Shown here piece by piece: positions 44,104-57,131 of a stretch of 64,000 bases of DNA. The stretch's first letter is position 1; each line of letters begins with the position of its first letter. Source of the stretch: Pseudomonas matsuisoli (GTDB lineage: Bacteria > Pseudomonadota > Gammaproteobacteria > Pseudomonadales > Pseudomonadaceae); contig NZ_BMPO01000012.1 in assembly GCF_014647635.1 (NCBI RefSeq), positions 47,323 through 111,322 of the forward strand. The letters are read 5' to 3'. The position numbers were made by a program, and so were the translations under genes. The notes beneath the pieces are model-generated. The model was not told the origin of the DNA and made no database searches. It saw only the letters and a list, made by a program, of their open reading frames with translations.

Positions 44104-44743
44104 CAATTAACCTCAGAAGACGGATGCCGCGAAAAAAGGCGTTTGAAGGCGGACGGAAAGACATGACAGACGGGCTAGAAACACGCTGTTTACCCCTGGC
44201 AAACGAACGCCTCGAAGCCCGCGCGAACACGGCATGAGCTCACGCAATCGTTCGCAGCCTTCAGAATGCGGCGCAATTCTACCAGCACAATTGGGGGCAT
44301 TTGGTGATTCATCGCAGTGTTGACCCGCGCACGATTGTCGCAGCACGGACCAAAAAGCAGCTGAACGTCTCCCGCATGTCCCGCCGCGACCACATCGATC
44401 ACGCCTCGTCGCTCGCCATCGCTGGACCGTGCGTCAGCTCGCCGGTCAGTCCACTTGGAAACAGCGATATCGACCCTCATCAAGAGAGCTACGGCGAAGG
44501 TTTCTTGTTGAAGGCAGGGCTGGCGACGCGTCTGTCAGTCAACAGTCCATCAGAGCCGGCACGCGCGAGTCTTCGCGCGTCGCACCCAAGAATATCGCCC
44601 CCAACATTTCATTTGCCCCCATGCTGCCTCATGAGCAGCCAATCCGTGCCGCCCTCTTCCACAGGAAAAGCAGGCACCGCTTTGCCCTGTACTTTCGCGC
44701 AACCTTATACTCGCGGGTTTCCCGCCAGCCACACGAGGCCGTT
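44104..44743. other. divergent intergenic region between the YajR-like gene and uvrA
   Basis: 640 bases. The uvrA reading frame extends through about half of it without homology, so it is treated as non-coding. The uvrA promoter is at 44682-44711. A GAGG Shine-Dalgarno for the YajR-like gene is next to 44103. No LexA-type CTGT-N8-ACAG site was found. Confidence 0.5.
44682..44711 (+). promoter_or_regulatory. sigma-70-type promoter of uvrA
   Basis: -35 TTGCCC (44682-44687), 18-base spacer, -10 TATACT (44706-44711). The predicted start near 44718 leaves a leader of about 26 bases before the TTG start of uvrA. Confidence 0.6.
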
Positions 44744-47578
44744 TTGGACAAGATCCTGATCCGTGGGGCACGCACCCACAACCTGAAGAATATCGACCTG
44801 ACCCTGCCGCGCGACCAGCTGATCGTGATCACGGGCTTGTCAGGGTCGGGAAAGTCGTCGCTGGCTTTCGACACCCTCTATGCAGAGGGACAGCGCCGTT
44901 ACGTGGAATCACTTTCGGCCTACGCCCGCCAATTCCTGTCGATGATGGAAAAGCCTGACGTCGACACGATCGAAGGGCTTTCCCCGGCAATCTCCATCGA
45001 GCAGAAATCCACGTCACACAACCCCCGCTCGACTGTCGGGACCATCACCGAGATCTACGACTATCTGCGCTTGCTCTACGCGCGGGTGGGCACGCCCCGC
45101 TGCCCGGATCACGACATTCCGCTGGAAGCCCAGACCGTTAGCCAGATGGTGGACCAGGTACTGGCCATGCCGGAAGGCAGCCGTCTCATGCTGCTCGCGC
45201 CGATTGTCCGCGAGCGCAAGGGCGAACACGTGTCGGTGTTCGAGGAAATGCGCGCGCAGGGTTATGTCCGGGCGCGCGTGAACGGCAAGCTCTATGAACT
45301 CGATGAGCTGCCCAAGCTGGATAAGCAGAAGAAGCACTCGATCGACGTCGTGGTAGACCGCTTCAAGGTACGCGCCGACCTGCAACAGCGTCTGGCAGAG
45401 TCCTTCGAAACTGCCCTGGGGCTGGCCGACGGCATCGCCATCGTCGTGCCCATGGAAGGCAATGATGCCGAGGAAACCATTTTCTCGGCGCGCTTCGCGT
45501 GCCCGATTTGCGGCCACTCGATTAGTGAGCTCGAGCCCAAACTCTTTTCCTTCAATAATCCAGCAGGCGCATGCCCCACTTGCGACGGACTGGGTGTGAA
45601 GCAGTTCTTCGACGCTCGACGCGTCGTCAATGGCGAACTCACGCTGGCGGAAGGCGCCATTCGTGGCTGGGACCGGCGCAATGTCTATTACTTCCAGATG
45701 CTCGGCTCGCTCGCGGCCCATTATGGTTTCAGCCTGGAAGAGCCGTTCAACACGTTGGCAGCCGATCACCAGAAGGTCATCCTCTCGGGCTCGGGCCGTG
45801 ACAGCGTCGATTTCCGCTACCTGAACGACCGTGGCGATATCGTCAAACGCGCGCACCCGTTCGAAGGCATTCTGCCCAACCTGGAGCGCCGCTATCGGGA
45901 GACCGAATCGCAAAGCGTTCGTGAAGACCTTGCCAAACTGCTCAGCACGCAACCGTGCCCCGACTGCCGCGGCACCCGTTTGCGGCGTGAAGCGCGGCAC
46001 GTCTGGGTCGGCGAGAAAACGCTGCCTGCCGTGACCGGCCTACCTGTGGGCGATGCCTGCGGCTATTTCGAGTCACTCAGCTTGACCGGTCGCCGAGGCG
46101 AGATCGCGGCGAAGATCCTCAAGGAAATCCGCGAGCGGTTGCAGTTCCTGGTGAACGTCGGCCTCGATTACCTGACCCTGGATCGCAGCGCAGACACCCT
46201 TTCCGGGGGCGAAGCACAACGTATTCGCTTAGCGAGCCAGATCGGTGCCGGCTTGGTGGGCGTCATGTACATCCTCGACGAGCCCAGTATCGGGCTTCAC
46301 CAGCGGGACAACGAACGTCTGCTCGGTACGCTGACGCACCTGCGTAACCTGGGTAATACCGTGATCGTGGTGGAACACGACGAGGATGCAATCCGCCTTG
46401 CCGACTACGTGGTCGATATTGGCCCCGGCGCCGGCGTTCATGGCGGCCAGATCGTGGCGGAAGGTACGCCTGATCAAGTCATGAAGCATCCGGACTCGCT
46501 GACGGGAAAATACCTTTCAGGGCGCGAAAAGATTCGCTATCCGGCCGAGCGTACGCCGCGCGACAAGAAGCGTTTGTTGAAACTCAAAGGCGCGCGCGGC
46601 AATAACCTGCGCAAGGTCGACCTGGAGATTCCGGTTGGGCTACTGACCTGCATTACCGGCGTTTCGGGGTCGGGCAAGTCCACGCTCATCAACAACACGC
46701 TGTTCCCCATCACCGCGACCGCGTTGAACGGCGCCACGACGCTGGAGATCGCGCCACACGACAGCTTCGACGGGATGCAGCATCTCGACAAGGTCGTGGA
46801 CATCGACCAAAGCCCCATTGGCCGCACGCCACGCTCGAACCCGGCCACCTACACCGGGCTGTTCACGCCGATCCGCGAGCTATTTTCCGGGGTGCCTGAA
46901 GCCCGCTCACGCGGTTACGGTCCTGGCCGTTTTTCCTTCAACGTCAAAGGCGGTCGCTGCGAGGCCTGCCAGGGCGATGGTGTCATCAAGGTGGAAATGC
47001 ACTTCCTGCCTGACATCTACGTGCCCTGCGACGTGTGCAAAGGCAAACGCTACAACCGCGAAACCCTCGAGGTGAAATACAAAGGCAAGAGCATCACCGA
47101 AGTCCTGGACATGACCATCGAGGAAGCCCGCGAATTCTTCGATGCCGTGCCGGCAATCGCGCGCAAGCTGCAAACGTTGATGGACGTGGGACTCTCGTAT
47201 ATCAAGCTCGGCCAGAGCGCGACGACCCTCTCGGGCGGCGAAGCGCAGCGGGTCAAGCTGTCTCGCGAGCTTTCCAAACGGGATACGGGCAAGACCCTGT
47301 ACATACTCGATGAGCCGACCACGGGCCTGCATTTCGCGGACATCCAACAGCTGCTCGACGTACTACACCGCTTGCGGGACCACGGTAATACCGTGGTAGT
47401 CATTGAACACAATCTGGACGTAATCAAGACCGCGGACTGGATCGTCGACCTCGGCCCGGAAGGTGGCTCCAAAGGTGGCCAGATCATTGCCAACGGTACT
47501 CCCGAAGAGGTTGCTGCCAACAAGAAATCCCATACCGGCCACTTCCTCAAACCGTTGCTAGAGCGAGATCGCGCTTAA
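44744..47578 (+). CDS. uvrA: excinuclease ABC subunit A
   Basis: 944 residues; ATPase that finds bulky DNA lesions and loads UvrB in nucleotide excision repair. TTG 44744 (then [20 protein letters not shown]) is the conserved start, with GAGG 5 bases before it. Two ABC modules: Walker [10 protein letters not shown] and GVSGSGKST, signatures [12 protein letters not shown] and [12 protein letters not shown]. Zinc-finger pairs are seen at [10 protein letters not shown] / CPTC and CEACQGDG / CDVCKG. A terminator follows within 6 bases. Confidence 0.97.
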   Translation: MDKILIRGARTHNLKNIDLTLPRDQLIVITGLSGSGKSSLAFDTLYAEGQRRYVESLSAYARQFLSMMEKPDVDTIEGLSPAISIEQKSTSHNPRSTVGTITEIYDYLRLLYARVGTPRCPDHDIPLEAQTVSQMVDQVLAMPEGSRLMLLAPIVRERKGEHVSVFEEMRAQGYVRARVNGKLYELDELPKLDKQKKHSIDVVVDRFKVRADLQQRLAESFETALGLADGIAIVVPMEGNDAEETIFSARFACPICGHSISELEPKLFSFNNPAGACPTCDGLGVKQFFDARRVVNGELTLAEGAIRGWDRRNVYYFQMLGSLAAHYGFSLEEPFNTLAADHQKVILSGSGRDSVDFRYLNDRGDIVKRAHPFEGILPNLERRYRETESQSVREDLAKLLSTQPCPDCRGTRLRREARHVWVGEKTLPAVTGLPVGDACGYFESLSLTGRRGEIAAKILKEIRERLQFLVNVGLDYLTLDRSADTLSGGEAQRIRLASQIGAGLVGVMYILDEPSIGLHQRDNERLLGTLTHLRNLGNTVIVVEHDEDAIRLADYVVDIGPGAGVHGGQIVAEGTPDQVMKHPDSLTGKYLSGREKIRYPAERTPRDKKRLLKLKGARGNNLRKVDLEIPVGLLTCITGVSGSGKSTLINNTLFPITATALNGATTLEIAPHDSFDGMQHLDKVVDIDQSPIGRTPRSNPATYTGLFTPIRELFSGVPEARSRGYGPGRFSFNVKGGRCEACQGDGVIKVEMHFLPDIYVPCDVCKGKRYNRETLEVKYKGKSITEVLDMTIEEAREFFDAVPAIARKLQTLMDVGLSYIKLGQSATTLSGGEAQRVKLSRELSKRDTGKTLYILDEPTTGLHFADIQQLLDVLHRLRDHGNTVVVIEHNLDVIKTADWIVDLGPEGGSKGGQIIANGTPEEVAANKKSHTGHFLKPLLERDRA

Positions 47579-47583
47579 AACGA

Positions 47584-47617
47584 ACAGGCCCTGCACGAAG
47601 CAGGGCCTGTCTTTCTT
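47584..47617. terminator. terminator between convergent uvrA and katG
   Basis: ACAGGCCCTGC (47584-47594), loop ACGAA, GCAGGGCCTGT (47600-47610), then CTTTCTT. It serves uvrA; A-poor on the other side, so its use by katG is less certain. Confidence 0.85.
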
Positions 47618-47627
47618 CCAATGCGGA

Positions 47628-49955
<2,328 letters not shown>

Positions 49956-50029
49956 CTAAGCAGCACTACTTACTAGAGATAATTTATTAAACGAACGAAG
50001 CTAATAGTTTTTAGCATCTTTATGGCAAT

Positions 50030-50057
50030 AAAAAACCGGGCTAATGCCCGGTTTTTT
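50030..50057 (-). terminator. terminator at the end of the ribosomal cluster (after rplQ)
   Basis: AAAAACCGGGC, loop TAAT, GCCCGGTTTTTT. Read on the minus strand it ends the rplQ transcript 15 bases after the stop codon; its symmetry could also stop other transcripts. Confidence 0.92.
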
Positions 50058-50071
50058 ACTGCTAAGCAGGC

Positions 50072-50458
50072 TTATTCAGCCGCTTCAACCTGACCCGAAA
50101 CAGGACGGTCGACAAGCTCGACAAACGCCATAGGCGCGTTGTCGCCGGCGCGGAAACCGCACTTCAGGATACGGAGATAACCGCCCTGACGGTTGGCGTA
50201 ACGCTTACCGAGATCGTTGAACAGCTTGCCTACGGCAGACTTGGAGCGAGTGCGGTCGAACGCCAAACGACGGTTCGCAACACTATCTTCCTTGGCCAGA
50301 GTGATCAGCGGCTCAGCAACGCGACGCAGTTCCTTGGCTTTCGGCAGAGTAGTTTTGATCAACTCATGCTCGAACAGCGACACAGCCATGTTTTGGAACA
50401 TGGCCTTGCGGTGAGCGCTGGTGCGGCTGAGATGACGGCCACTTTTACGATGACGCAT
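50072..50458 (-). CDS. rplQ: 50S ribosomal protein L17
   Basis: 128 residues. Binds 23S rRNA near the polypeptide exit tunnel. The start [20 protein letters not shown] is near-invariant, and the Arg-rich [12 protein letters not shown] segment is typical. Last gene of the alpha operon, 44 bases after rpoA, followed by a terminator. Confidence 0.98.
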   Translation of the reverse strand: MRHRKSGRHLSRTSAHRKAMFQNMAVSLFEHELIKTTLPKAKELRRVAEPLITLAKEDSVANRRLAFDRTRSKSAVGKLFNDLGKRYANRQGGYLRILKCGFRAGDNAPMAFVELVDRPVSGQVEAAE

Positions 50459-50502
50459 GGTTCATTTCCTTACCAAACTTTCTCGTTCGGTGATGATGAC
50501 GA

Positions 50503-51504
50503 TTAGGCCGTGGCCTTATCGTCTTTCTTCAGACTTGCCGGAGGCCAGTTGTCCAGACGCATACCGAGGGACAGACCACGCGAGGCAAGAACGTCCTTGA
50601 TTTCAGTCAGGGATTTCTTGCCCAGGTTCGGCGTTTTCAACAGTTCTACTTCGGTGCGCTGAATCAGGTCGCCGATGTAGTAAATGTTTTCTGCCTTGAG
50701 GCAGTTTGCCGAACGAACGGTCAGCTCCAGATCATCTACCGGACGGAGCAGGATCGGATCGATCTCGTCTTCCTGCTCGACGACTACTGGCTCGCTATCA
50801 CCCTTGAGGTCGACGAACGCGGCCAACTGCTGCTGCAGAATGGTCGCGGCGCGGCGAATGGCCTCTTCCGGATCGAGTGTGCCGTTGGTTTCCAGGTCAA
50901 TGACCAGCTTGTCCAGGTTGGTACGCTGCTCTACACGAGCATTCTCAACAACGTAGGCCACGCGGCGTACGGGGCTGAAGGATGCGTCCAATTGCAGGCG
51001 GCCAATGCTACGGCTTTCGTCTTCGTCGTTCTGGCGCGCATCAGCTGGCTCGTAACCACGACCACGGGCAACGGTAAGCTTCATGTTGAGCGAACCGTTG
51101 TCGGACAGGTTAGCGATGACGTGGTCGCCGTTGACGATCTCGACATCGTGATCCAGCTGAATGTCTGCTGCAGTGACAAGGCCCGGGCCTTTTTTGCTCA
51201 GGTTAAGTGTCACTTCATCACGGCCGTGAAGCTTGACCGCCAGACCTTTCATGTTGAGCAGGATTTCGATCACATCTTCCTGCACACCTTCGATCGCACT
51301 GTACTCATGAAGCACACCGTCGATCTCGACCTCGACTACAGCGCAGCCAGGCATGGAGGACAACAGGATGCGGCGCAGCGCGTTGCCCAGGGTATGGCCG
51401 AAACCACGCTCGAGCGGCTCGAGCGTGATCTTGGCGCGGGTTTGACTGACCGCTTGCACATCGATGTGGCGAGGGGTCAGGAACTCATTTACCGAACTCT
51501 GCAT
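50503..51504 (-). CDS. rpoA: RNA polymerase alpha subunit
   Basis: 333 residues. The N-terminal domain dimerises and nucleates polymerase assembly ([20 protein letters not shown]); the C-terminal domain (about 250-325, [20 protein letters not shown]) contacts UP elements and activators. ATG 51504 ([20 protein letters not shown]) is the conserved start; the frame's upstream Met three codons earlier is not. It ends [16 protein letters not shown], characteristic of Pseudomonas. Confidence 0.98.
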   Translation of the reverse strand: MQSSVNEFLTPRHIDVQAVSQTRAKITLEPLERGFGHTLGNALRRILLSSMPGCAVVEVEIDGVLHEYSAIEGVQEDVIEILLNMKGLAVKLHGRDEVTLNLSKKGPGLVTAADIQLDHDVEIVNGDHVIANLSDNGSLNMKLTVARGRGYEPADARQNDEDESRSIGRLQLDASFSPVRRVAYVVENARVEQRTNLDKLVIDLETNGTLDPEEAIRRAATILQQQLAAFVDLKGDSEPVVVEQEDEIDPILLRPVDDLELTVRSANCLKAENIYYIGDLIQRTEVELLKTPNLGKKSLTEIKDVLASRGLSLGMRLDNWPPASLKKDDKATA

Positions 51505-51526
51505 GGATTGCACCTATTTCTAGCCC

Positions 51527-52147
51527 TTACTTGGAGTAGAGCTCGACAATCAGGTTTTCGTTGATGTCGGCCGAAAGATCGCCACGAGCCGGCACGCTCT
51601 TGAACACACCGGACTTCTTCTCAGCGTCTACTTCGACCCACTCAACGCGACCGCGCTGGGCGCAAAGCTCAAGGGCCTGAGCGATACGCAGCTGGTTCTT
51701 CGACTTCTCACGAACGGCCACTACGTCGCCAGGCTGAACCCGGTACGAAGGAACGTTCACGGTCTTGCCGTTGACGCTGATGGTCTTGTGGGAAACGAGC
51801 TGACGGGATTCTGCGCGAGTCGCGCCAAAGCCCATGCGATAGACGACGTTGTCCAGACGCACTTCGAGCAGCTGCAGAAGGTTCTCGCCGGTAGCACCCT
51901 TACGACGGGCTGCTTCCTTGTAGTAACCGCTGAACTGACGCTCGAGCACACCGTACATACGACGTACTTTTTGCTTTTCACGCAACTGCGTGCCGTATTC
52001 GGACAGACGGCCACGGCGAGCGCCGTGTTGGCCAGGAGCCTGTTCGATGTTGCACTTCGATTCGAGCGCGCGCGCACCACTCTTCAGGAAGAGGTCGGTA
52101 CCTTCACGACGAGACAGTTTGCACTTGGGACCAATGTAACGAGCCAT
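51527..52147 (-). CDS. rpsD: 30S ribosomal protein S4
   Basis: 206 residues. Primary 16S rRNA-binding protein that starts 30S assembly, and in E. coli the translational repressor of the alpha operon. The S4 RNA-binding domain is at about 95-160 ([20 protein letters not shown]). No Cys4 zinc site, as usual for this clade. It lies between rpsK and rpoA with gaps of 16 and 22 bases. Confidence 0.98.
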   Translation of the reverse strand: MARYIGPKCKLSRREGTDLFLKSGARALESKCNIEQAPGQHGARRGRLSEYGTQLREKQKVRRMYGVLERQFSGYYKEAARRKGATGENLLQLLEVRLDNVVYRMGFGATRAESRQLVSHKTISVNGKTVNVPSYRVQPGDVVAVREKSKNQLRIAQALELCAQRGRVEWVEVDAEKKSGVFKSVPARGDLSADINENLIVELYSK

Positions 52148-52163
52148 TTCTCACTGTCTCCTA

Positions 52164-52553
52164 TTACACGCGACGCTTCTTCGAAGGACGGCACCCGTTA
52201 TGCGGGATAGGCGTCACATCGGTGATGCTGGCGATCTTGTAACCACATCCATTCAATGCACGTACTGCGGACTCACGACCTGGACCTGGACCCTTGACGT
52301 TGACGTCGAGGTTCTTGAGGCCGTATTCGAGTGCCGCCTGACCTGCACGCTCGGCTGCAACCTGGGCAGCGAACGGAGTGCTCTTACGGGAACCACGGAA
52401 ACCAGAACCGCCGGAGGTAGCCCAGGAAAGCGCGTTGCCCTGACGGTCAGTGATGGTGACGATGGTGTTATTGAAAGACGCATGGATGTGGGCAATCCCA
52501 TCAACCACTGTCTTTTTGACTTTCTTACGAGGACGAGCTGCTGGCTTAGCCAT
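52164..52553 (-). CDS. rpsK: 30S ribosomal protein S11
   Basis: 129 residues. Part of the 30S platform at the mRNA exit. [20 protein letters not shown] and the Arg/Lys-rich tail [13 protein letters not shown] type ending (here [14 protein letters not shown]) are diagnostic. Alpha operon gene between rpsM and rpsD. Confidence 0.98.
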   Translation of the reverse strand: MAKPAARPRKKVKKTVVDGIAHIHASFNNTIVTITDRQGNALSWATSGGSGFRGSRKSTPFAAQVAAERAGQAALEYGLKNLDVNVKGPGPGRESAVRALNGCGYKIASITDVTPIPHNGCRPSKKRRV

Positions 52554-52583
52554 GACTTAATTCCTGTCGATTCGCGGGCGCAA

Positions 52584-52940
52584 TTACTTGCGGATCGGCT
52601 TACGCGGGCCCTTACGGGTACGCGCGTTGGTCTTGGTACGCTGGCCATGAACAGGCAAGCCACGGCGATGACGCAGACCGCGGTAGCAGCCCAGGTCCAT
52701 CAAACGCTTGATGTTCATGTTGATTTCACGACGCAGATCACCTTCGGTGGTCAGCTTCGCAACTTCGCCACGCAGTTGCTCGATCTGCTCGTCAGAGAGA
52801 TCTTTGATTTTCGCAGCCGGGTTAACGCCGGTAGCGGCGCAAATGCTCTGCGCAGTTGTGCGACCAACACCATAGATGTAGGTCAGCGAGATAACAGTGT
52901 GTTTGTTATCCGGAATGTTTACGCCTGCAATACGGGCCAT
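52584..52940 (-). CDS. rpsM: 30S ribosomal protein S13
   Basis: 118 residues. Sits in the 30S head and contacts tRNA and the large subunit. [20 protein letters not shown] and the basic tail [20 protein letters not shown] are typical. First gene of the alpha operon here, preceded by its own promoter and a hairpin. Confidence 0.98.
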   Translation of the reverse strand: MARIAGVNIPDNKHTVISLTYIYGVGRTTAQSICAATGVNPAAKIKDLSDEQIEQLRGEVAKLTTEGDLRREINMNIKRLMDLGCYRGLRHRRGLPVHGQRTKTNARTRKGPRKPIRK

Positions 52941-52998
52941 TCAGTGTAACTCCAAGTGACAGCTACCTACGCCCCGGAAGCCAAGAAAAGGGCGCGAG

Positions 52999-53027
52999 AT
53001 TCTAGCGCTGTAATAAAAGACAATCAA
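52999..53027 (-). promoter_or_regulatory. alpha-operon promoter upstream of rpsM
   Basis: On the minus strand: -35 TTGATT (53022-53027), 17-base spacer, -10 TAGAAT (52999-53004). The predicted start near 52992 gives a leader of about 52 bases before rpsM. It lies directly after the hairpin at 53028-53051 and has the same hexamers and spacing as the site upstream of rpsH. Confidence 0.72.
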
Positions 53028-53051
53028 CCCGGTAGCACACTAGCTACCGGG
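53028..53051 (-). terminator. terminator-like hairpin between rpmJ and rpsM
   Basis: CCCGGTAGC and its exact complement GCTACCGGG form a 9-bp stem with a 6-base loop, 22 bases after the rpmJ stop. On the minus strand the following bases (TTGATTGTCTTTTATT) are T-rich. It may end or attenuate spc-operon transcripts before the alpha promoter. Confidence 0.7.
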
Positions 53052-53073
53052 CTCAAGTCGCGTTGACTCACAC

Positions 53074-53190
53074 TCAGCCTTGGCGCTGCTTGTGACGCGG
53101 TTCCGCGCTGCAGATCACTCGTACGACACCGTCGCGACGGATGATTTTGCAGTTACGGCACAGCTTTTTAACCGATGCACGAACTTTCAT
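53074..53190 (-). CDS. rpmJ: 50S ribosomal protein L36
   Basis: 38 residues, starting [20 protein letters not shown]. Cys11, Cys14, Cys27 and His33 form the zinc site, so this is the zinc-binding (C+) form, whose zinc-free paralogue is often Zur-regulated elsewhere. It lies between secY and the alpha-operon hairpin. Too short for many ORF tools but unmistakable. Confidence 0.97.
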   Translation of the reverse strand: MKVRASVKKLCRNCKIIRRDGVVRVICSAEPRHKQRQG

Positions 53191-53217
53191 CACCAACTCC
53201 TCGAACCTTACGGGCGG

Positions 53218-54546
53218 TCAGCGCAGCATGCCGCTGCCATAACCCTTCAGGTTTGCCTTCTTCATCAGGGAATCGTACTGATGCGATACGAGGTGAGATT
53301 GCACTTGGGACATAAAGTCCATGACAACCACAACCACGATCAACAACGAAGTCCCGCCAAGATAGAACGGCACATTGGCTGCGACCACCAGGAACTGGGG
53401 TAGCAGGCAAACGGCCGCCATGTACAGAGCACCGAACATAGTCAAGCGGGTCAGGACACCATCGATGTAGCGTGCCGACTGCTCGCCGGGACGGATACCC
53501 GGAATGAACGCACCGGACTTCTTCAAGTTTTCGGCTACATCTTTCGGATTGAACATCAATGCCGTGTAGAAGAAACAGAAGAAGATGATCCCTGCGCTGA
53601 ACAACAAGATGTTCAGTGGCTGACCGGGTGCAATCGCCTGAGAAACATCCTGCAGCCACCCCATGCTTTCGGACTGACCGAACCACTGTCCGAGAGATGC
53701 GGGGAAAAGCAGAATGCTACTGGCGAAGATCGCCGGAATCACGCCCGCCATGTTCACCTTGAGCGGCAGATGGCTGGTCTGCGCGGCAAACACCTTGCGA
53801 CCTTGCTGACGCTTCGCGTAGTGAACGGCGATACGACGCTGGCCACGCTCGATGAAGACAACGAATGCGATTATCGCTACAGCCAACACGCCGATGACGA
53901 CAAGGGCGAAAATATTGATATCGCCCTGCCGCGCCGACTCGAATGACTGACCGATGGCAGCAGGAAGCCCTGCCACGATGCCGGCGAAGATCAGCATCGA
54001 AATGCCGTTCCCCACGCCCCGCTCGGTGATTTGCTCACCAAGCCACATCATGAACATCGCCCCTGCAACGAACGTCGTTACAGCAACAAAGTAGAAGCCG
54101 AAGTCCGACGCAAACGCCACACCCTGACTGGCAAGCCCAACGGACATGCCAATCGCTTGCACGAATGCGAGCGCGAGCGTCAGGTATCGGGTGTACTGGC
54201 TGATCTTGCGACGACCCGATTCACCCTCTTTCTTCAGCTGCTCCAATTGCGGACTGACAGCAGTCATGAGCTGCATGATGATCGATGCCGAAATGTACGG
54301 CATGATCCCCAGCGCAAAGATGCTCATGCGCTCCAACGCACCACCGGAGAACATGTTGAACAGGCTAAGGATGGTCCCTTCGTTCTGCCGGAACAGTTCA
54401 GCGAGACGATCGGGGTTGATTCCTGGCACCGGGATATGCGCACCAATTCGATAGACGATGATCGCCATGAACAGGAAACGCAATCGAGCCCAGAGCTCGG
54501 ACAACCCGCCACCGCTCAATGCGGAGAGAGCACCTTGTTTAGCCAT
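53218..54546 (-). CDS. secY: preprotein translocase subunit SecY
   Basis: 442 residues with ten membrane helices. Forms the SecYEG channel for protein export and membrane insertion. [20 protein letters not shown] in helix 1 and [20 protein letters not shown] in the plug/helix 2 region are conserved. It abuts rplO directly with no gap, so its ribosome-binding site is inside the end of rplO. Confidence 0.98.
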   Translation of the reverse strand: MAKQGALSALSGGGLSELWARLRFLFMAIIVYRIGAHIPVPGINPDRLAELFRQNEGTILSLFNMFSGGALERMSIFALGIMPYISASIIMQLMTAVSPQLEQLKKEGESGRRKISQYTRYLTLALAFVQAIGMSVGLASQGVAFASDFGFYFVAVTTFVAGAMFMMWLGEQITERGVGNGISMLIFAGIVAGLPAAIGQSFESARQGDINIFALVVIGVLAVAIIAFVVFIERGQRRIAVHYAKRQQGRKVFAAQTSHLPLKVNMAGVIPAIFASSILLFPASLGQWFGQSESMGWLQDVSQAIAPGQPLNILLFSAGIIFFCFFYTALMFNPKDVAENLKKSGAFIPGIRPGEQSARYIDGVLTRLTMFGALYMAAVCLLPQFLVVAANVPFYLGGTSLLIVVVVVMDFMSQVQSHLVSHQYDSLMKKANLKGYGSGMLR

Positions 54547-54981
54547 TTATTCCTCGAACTTGCCGCCGGCTGTTTCGATGGCCGCACGCGCACCTTTGGT
54601 GGCGGCGATGCCCTTCAACGTAACAGCACGTGCAACGTCGCCCGAAAGAACGACTTTGACACGTTGAACGTTACGGCCGATCACGTTTGCATCCTTGAGG
54701 GATTGCAGCGTGACGACGTCACCATCGACCTTGGCGAGCTCAGAGGTGCGAACCTCGGCACGATCCATGGCCTTCAGGGAAACGAAGCCAAACTTAGGCA
54801 GACGACGATGAAGGGGCTGTTGACCACCCTCGAAGCCTGGAGCAACCTTGCCGCCGGAACGGGAGGTCAGACCTTTGTGACCACGGCCACCGGTCTTGCC
54901 CAGACCGCTACCGATGCCACGGCCCGGACGCAGCTTTTCGCGACGGGCTCCCGGCGCGGAACGCAGATCGTTCAGTTGCAT
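54547..54981 (-). CDS. rplO: 50S ribosomal protein L15
   Basis: 144 residues. Late-assembly protein bound to 23S r[23 protein letters not shown] and the Gly-rich [18 protein letters not shown] segment are typical. Adjacent to secY (no gap) and 3 bases after rpmD. Confidence 0.98.
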   Translation of the reverse strand: MQLNDLRSAPGARREKLRPGRGIGSGLGKTGGRGHKGLTSRSGGKVAPGFEGGQQPLHRRLPKFGFVSLKAMDRAEVRTSELAKVDGDVVTLQSLKDANVIGRNVQRVKVVLSGDVARAVTLKGIAATKGARAAIETAGGKFEE

Positions 54982-54984
54982 GGA

Positions 54985-55164
54985 TTAACCCTCCACACGC
55001 AGCAGATAGTAAGCCTTGTTGATCATGCCGCGATTTTCAGGAGTGTCCTGAACTTCGACGCTATGACCAATACGACGCAGGCCGAGGCCTTTGACGCAGG
55101 CTTTGTGGTTGGCCAAGCGGCCATTCACACTCTTGATGAGCGTGACTTTGACGGTGTTAGCCAT
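54985..55164 (-). CDS. rpmD: 50S ribosomal protein L30
   Basis: 59 residues, starting [20 protein letters not shown]. The frame extends 41 codons further upstream over rpsE, but ATG 55164 is the conserved start. [20 protein letters not shown] is typical. Two bases separate it from rpsE. Confidence 0.97.
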   Translation of the reverse strand: MANTVKVTLIKSVNGRLANHKACVKGLGLRRIGHSVEVQDTPENRGMINKAYYLLRVEG

Positions 55165-55166
55165 GA

Positions 55167-55667
55167 TTAGAGAATCTCCTCGACGCTCTTGCCACGCTTG
55201 GCCGCAACAGAATCTGGAGACTGCATGTTCTTCAAACCCTTGAAAGTGGCGTAAACCACGTTCACAGGATTGGTAGACCCATAGCACTTAGCCAGAACGT
55301 TCTGTACGCCCGCAACTTCGAGAACGGCACGCATCGCGCCGCCGGCGATGATGCCGGTACCCTCGGAGGCAGGTTGCATGTATACCTTGGAGGCGCCGTG
55401 CGCAGACTTCACCGGGTACTGTAGCGTCGTGCCATTCAGGTCGACCTGGATCATGTTACGGCGAGCCGCTTCCATGGCCTTCTGAATAGCAGCAGGCACT
55501 TCGCGGGACTTGCCGCGACCGAAACCTACGCGGCCCTTGCCATCACCCACCACGGTCAACGCAGTGAAGGTAAAGATGCGACCACCCTTGACGGTCTTGG
55601 CAACACGATTAACTTGAACCAGTTTCTCGATGTAGCCTTCGTCGCGCTTCTGATCGTTGTTTGCCAT
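55167..55667 (-). CDS. rpsE: 30S ribosomal protein S5
   Basis: 166 residues. Lines the mRNA entry and helps decoding accuracy. [20 protein letters not shown] and the S5 N-terminal RNA-binding domain are clear, with [20 protein letters not shown] in the C-terminal part. Three bases from rplR. Confidence 0.98.
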   Translation of the reverse strand: MANNDQKRDEGYIEKLVQVNRVAKTVKGGRIFTFTALTVVGDGKGRVGFGRGKSREVPAAIQKAMEAARRNMIQVDLNGTTLQYPVKSAHGASKVYMQPASEGTGIIAGGAMRAVLEVAGVQNVLAKCYGSTNPVNVVYATFKGLKNMQSPDSVAAKRGKSVEEIL

Positions 55668-55670
55668 AAC

Positions 55671-56021
55671 TTAGAACTCCAGCCCGCCTTCACGAGCAGC
55701 GTCGGCCAGTGCCTTGACACGACCGTGGTACTTGAAGCCGGAACGGTCGAATGCCACTTGAGTGACGCCAGCCGCTTTCGCACGCTCAGCCACCAGCAGA
55801 CCAACCTTCTTGGCGGACTCTACATTGCCGGAGGCGCCTTCGCGCAGCTCCTTGTCCAAGGTCGACGCACTGGCCAGAACCTTGCTGCCGTCGGCCGAAA
55901 TGACCTGGGCATAAATGTGCTGGGAAGAGCGATACACGCAGAGGCGTACGGTTTCCAGCTCCCGCATCTTCAGACGTGCCTTGCGAGCACGACGCAGACG
56001 AGTTTCTTTCTTTGCGCTCAT
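55671..56021 (-). CDS. rplR: 50S ribosomal protein L18
   Basis: 116 residues. Binds 5S rRNA together with L5 and L25. [20 protein letters not shown] and the terminal [20 protein letters not shown] are family hallmarks. spc operon, 10 bases after rplF. Confidence 0.98.
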   Translation of the reverse strand: MSAKKETRLRRARKARLKMRELETVRLCVYRSSQHIYAQVISADGSKVLASASTLDKELREGASGNVESAKKVGLLVAERAKAAGVTQVAFDRSGFKYHGRVKALADAAREGGLEF

Positions 56022-56031
56022 TTGCTATGCC

Positions 56032-56565
56032 CTACTTCTTCTTAGCTTCTTTACGGCGGACGACTTCGTCGGAGTACCGTACGCCTTTGCCCTTGTAAGG
56101 CTCCGGACGACGGAAATCACGAATTTCCGCTGCAACCTGGCCAACCAACTGCTTGTCGATACCCTTGATCAGGATGTCGGTCTGGCTGGGTGTTTCTGCC
56201 GTAATGCCTTGCGGCAATTCGTAGTCCACAGGGTGCGAGAAGCCAAGCGCGAGGGACAGAACCTGGCCTTTGGCCTGAGCCTTGTAACCGACGCCCACGA
56301 GCTGGAGCTTGCGCTCAAAGCCCTGACTGACGCCAATCACCATATTATTGACCAGCGCACGCGTCGTGCCGGCCATGGCCTTGTTCTGCTGATCGCCATT
56401 ACGGGCCGCGAACCGAAGCTCGCCAGAATCCTGGGTGATTTCGACAGAAGAATGAACCTTCAGGTCGAGCGCACCTTTGGCACCTTTGATGGACAACTGC
56501 TGACCTGCCAGCTTCACTTCGACGCCAGCGGGCAACTTCACGGGGTTATTAGCTACGCGAGACAT
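56032..56565 (-). CDS. rplF: 50S ribosomal protein L6
   Basis: 177 residues. Two repeated L6 domains near the GTPase-associated centre. [20 protein letters not shown] at the start and [20 protein letters not shown] near the end are diagnostic. Confidence 0.98.
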   Translation of the reverse strand: MSRVANNPVKLPAGVEVKLAGQQLSIKGAKGALDLKVHSSVEITQDSGELRFAARNGDQQNKAMAGTTRALVNNMVIGVSQGFERKLQLVGVGYKAQAKGQVLSLALGFSHPVDYELPQGITAETPSQTDILIKGIDKQLVGQVAAEIRDFRRPEPYKGKGVRYSDEVVRRKEAKKK

Positions 56566-56576
56566 GGCTACTCCCC

Positions 56577-56969
56577 TTAGAAAACAGTGCAGAGCACTTC
56601 GCCACCCACGCCAGCGGCGCGTGCAGCGCGATCGGTCATCACACCTTTATTGGTGGAAACGATCGAAACACCGAGACCGCCACGAACCTTTGGCAGTTGA
56701 TCGGCGGACTTGTACTGGCGCAGACCAGGACGACTGCTGCGCTTGAGCTCCTCGATGACCGGACGGCCTTCGAAGTACTTGAGCTCGATGGAAAGCTGCG
56801 GCTTGGCGTCGCTGCTAACCTGGTATCCCGAAATGTAACCTTCGTTCTTGAGAACGCTGGCAACTGCCACCTTCAGCTTGGAAGACGGCATGTTAACCAC
56901 GGTCTTCTCAGCCATCTGGGCATTACGGATACGAGTTAGCATGTCCGCTAACGGGTCCTGCATACTCAT
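56577..56969 (-). CDS. rpsH: 30S ribosomal protein S8
   Basis: 130 residues. Binds the central domain of 16S rRNA and, in E. coli, represses translation of the spc operon. [20 protein letters not shown] and the C-terminal [20 protein letters not shown] are typical. It is preceded by a 162-base gap, the largest inside the cluster's spc part, which holds a strong hairpin and a promoter. Confidence 0.98.
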   Translation of the reverse strand: MSMQDPLADMLTRIRNAQMAEKTVVNMPSSKLKVAVASVLKNEGYISGYQVSSDAKPQLSIELKYFEGRPVIEELKRSSRPGLRQYKSADQLPKVRGGLGVSIVSTNKGVMTDRAARAAGVGGEVLCTVF

Positions 56970-57057
56970 GGGCTTGATGCTCCTAACTACATAAAGAACG
57001 GCCTGACGGCCTCATTTCTCGAGCCACCAGCAAAACACGGGCTCAGAAGAGCCGGTC

Positions 57058-57086
57058 ATTCTAGTGACGCGCTATAAATGAATCAA
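57058..57086 (-). promoter_or_regulatory. internal spc-operon promoter upstream of rpsH
   Basis: On the minus strand: -35 TTGATT (57081-57086), 17-base spacer, -10 TAGAAT (57058-57063); predicted start near 57051. The -35 lies inside the 3' arm of the hairpin at 57077-57110. Hexamers and spacing equal those of the rpsM promoter. Confidence 0.7.
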
Positions 57087-57110
57087 GCCCCATAAGGGGC
57101 TTGATTCATT
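57077..57110 (-). terminator. 15-bp hairpin between rpsN and rpsH
   Basis: AATGAATCAAGCCCC, loop ATAA, then the exact complement GGGGCTTGATTCATT. 22 bases after the rpsN stop. The minus-strand 3' flank (CATTTATAG) is only partly T-rich, so it may attenuate, protect the rpsN 3' end from decay, or bind a regulator rather than fully terminate. Confidence 0.75.
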
Positions 57111-57131
57111 CAACCGACTAACGTCGCGGCG

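Noticed and set aside
44429..44743. 105-codon N-terminal extension of uvrA
   Set aside because: UvrA homologues start at [16 protein letters not shown] 44744 has its own GAGG and the promoter lies inside the extension.
54031..55170. 379-codon plus-strand ORF across secY-rplO-rpmD
   Set aside because: Shadow frame opposite three certain ribosomal/secretion genes.
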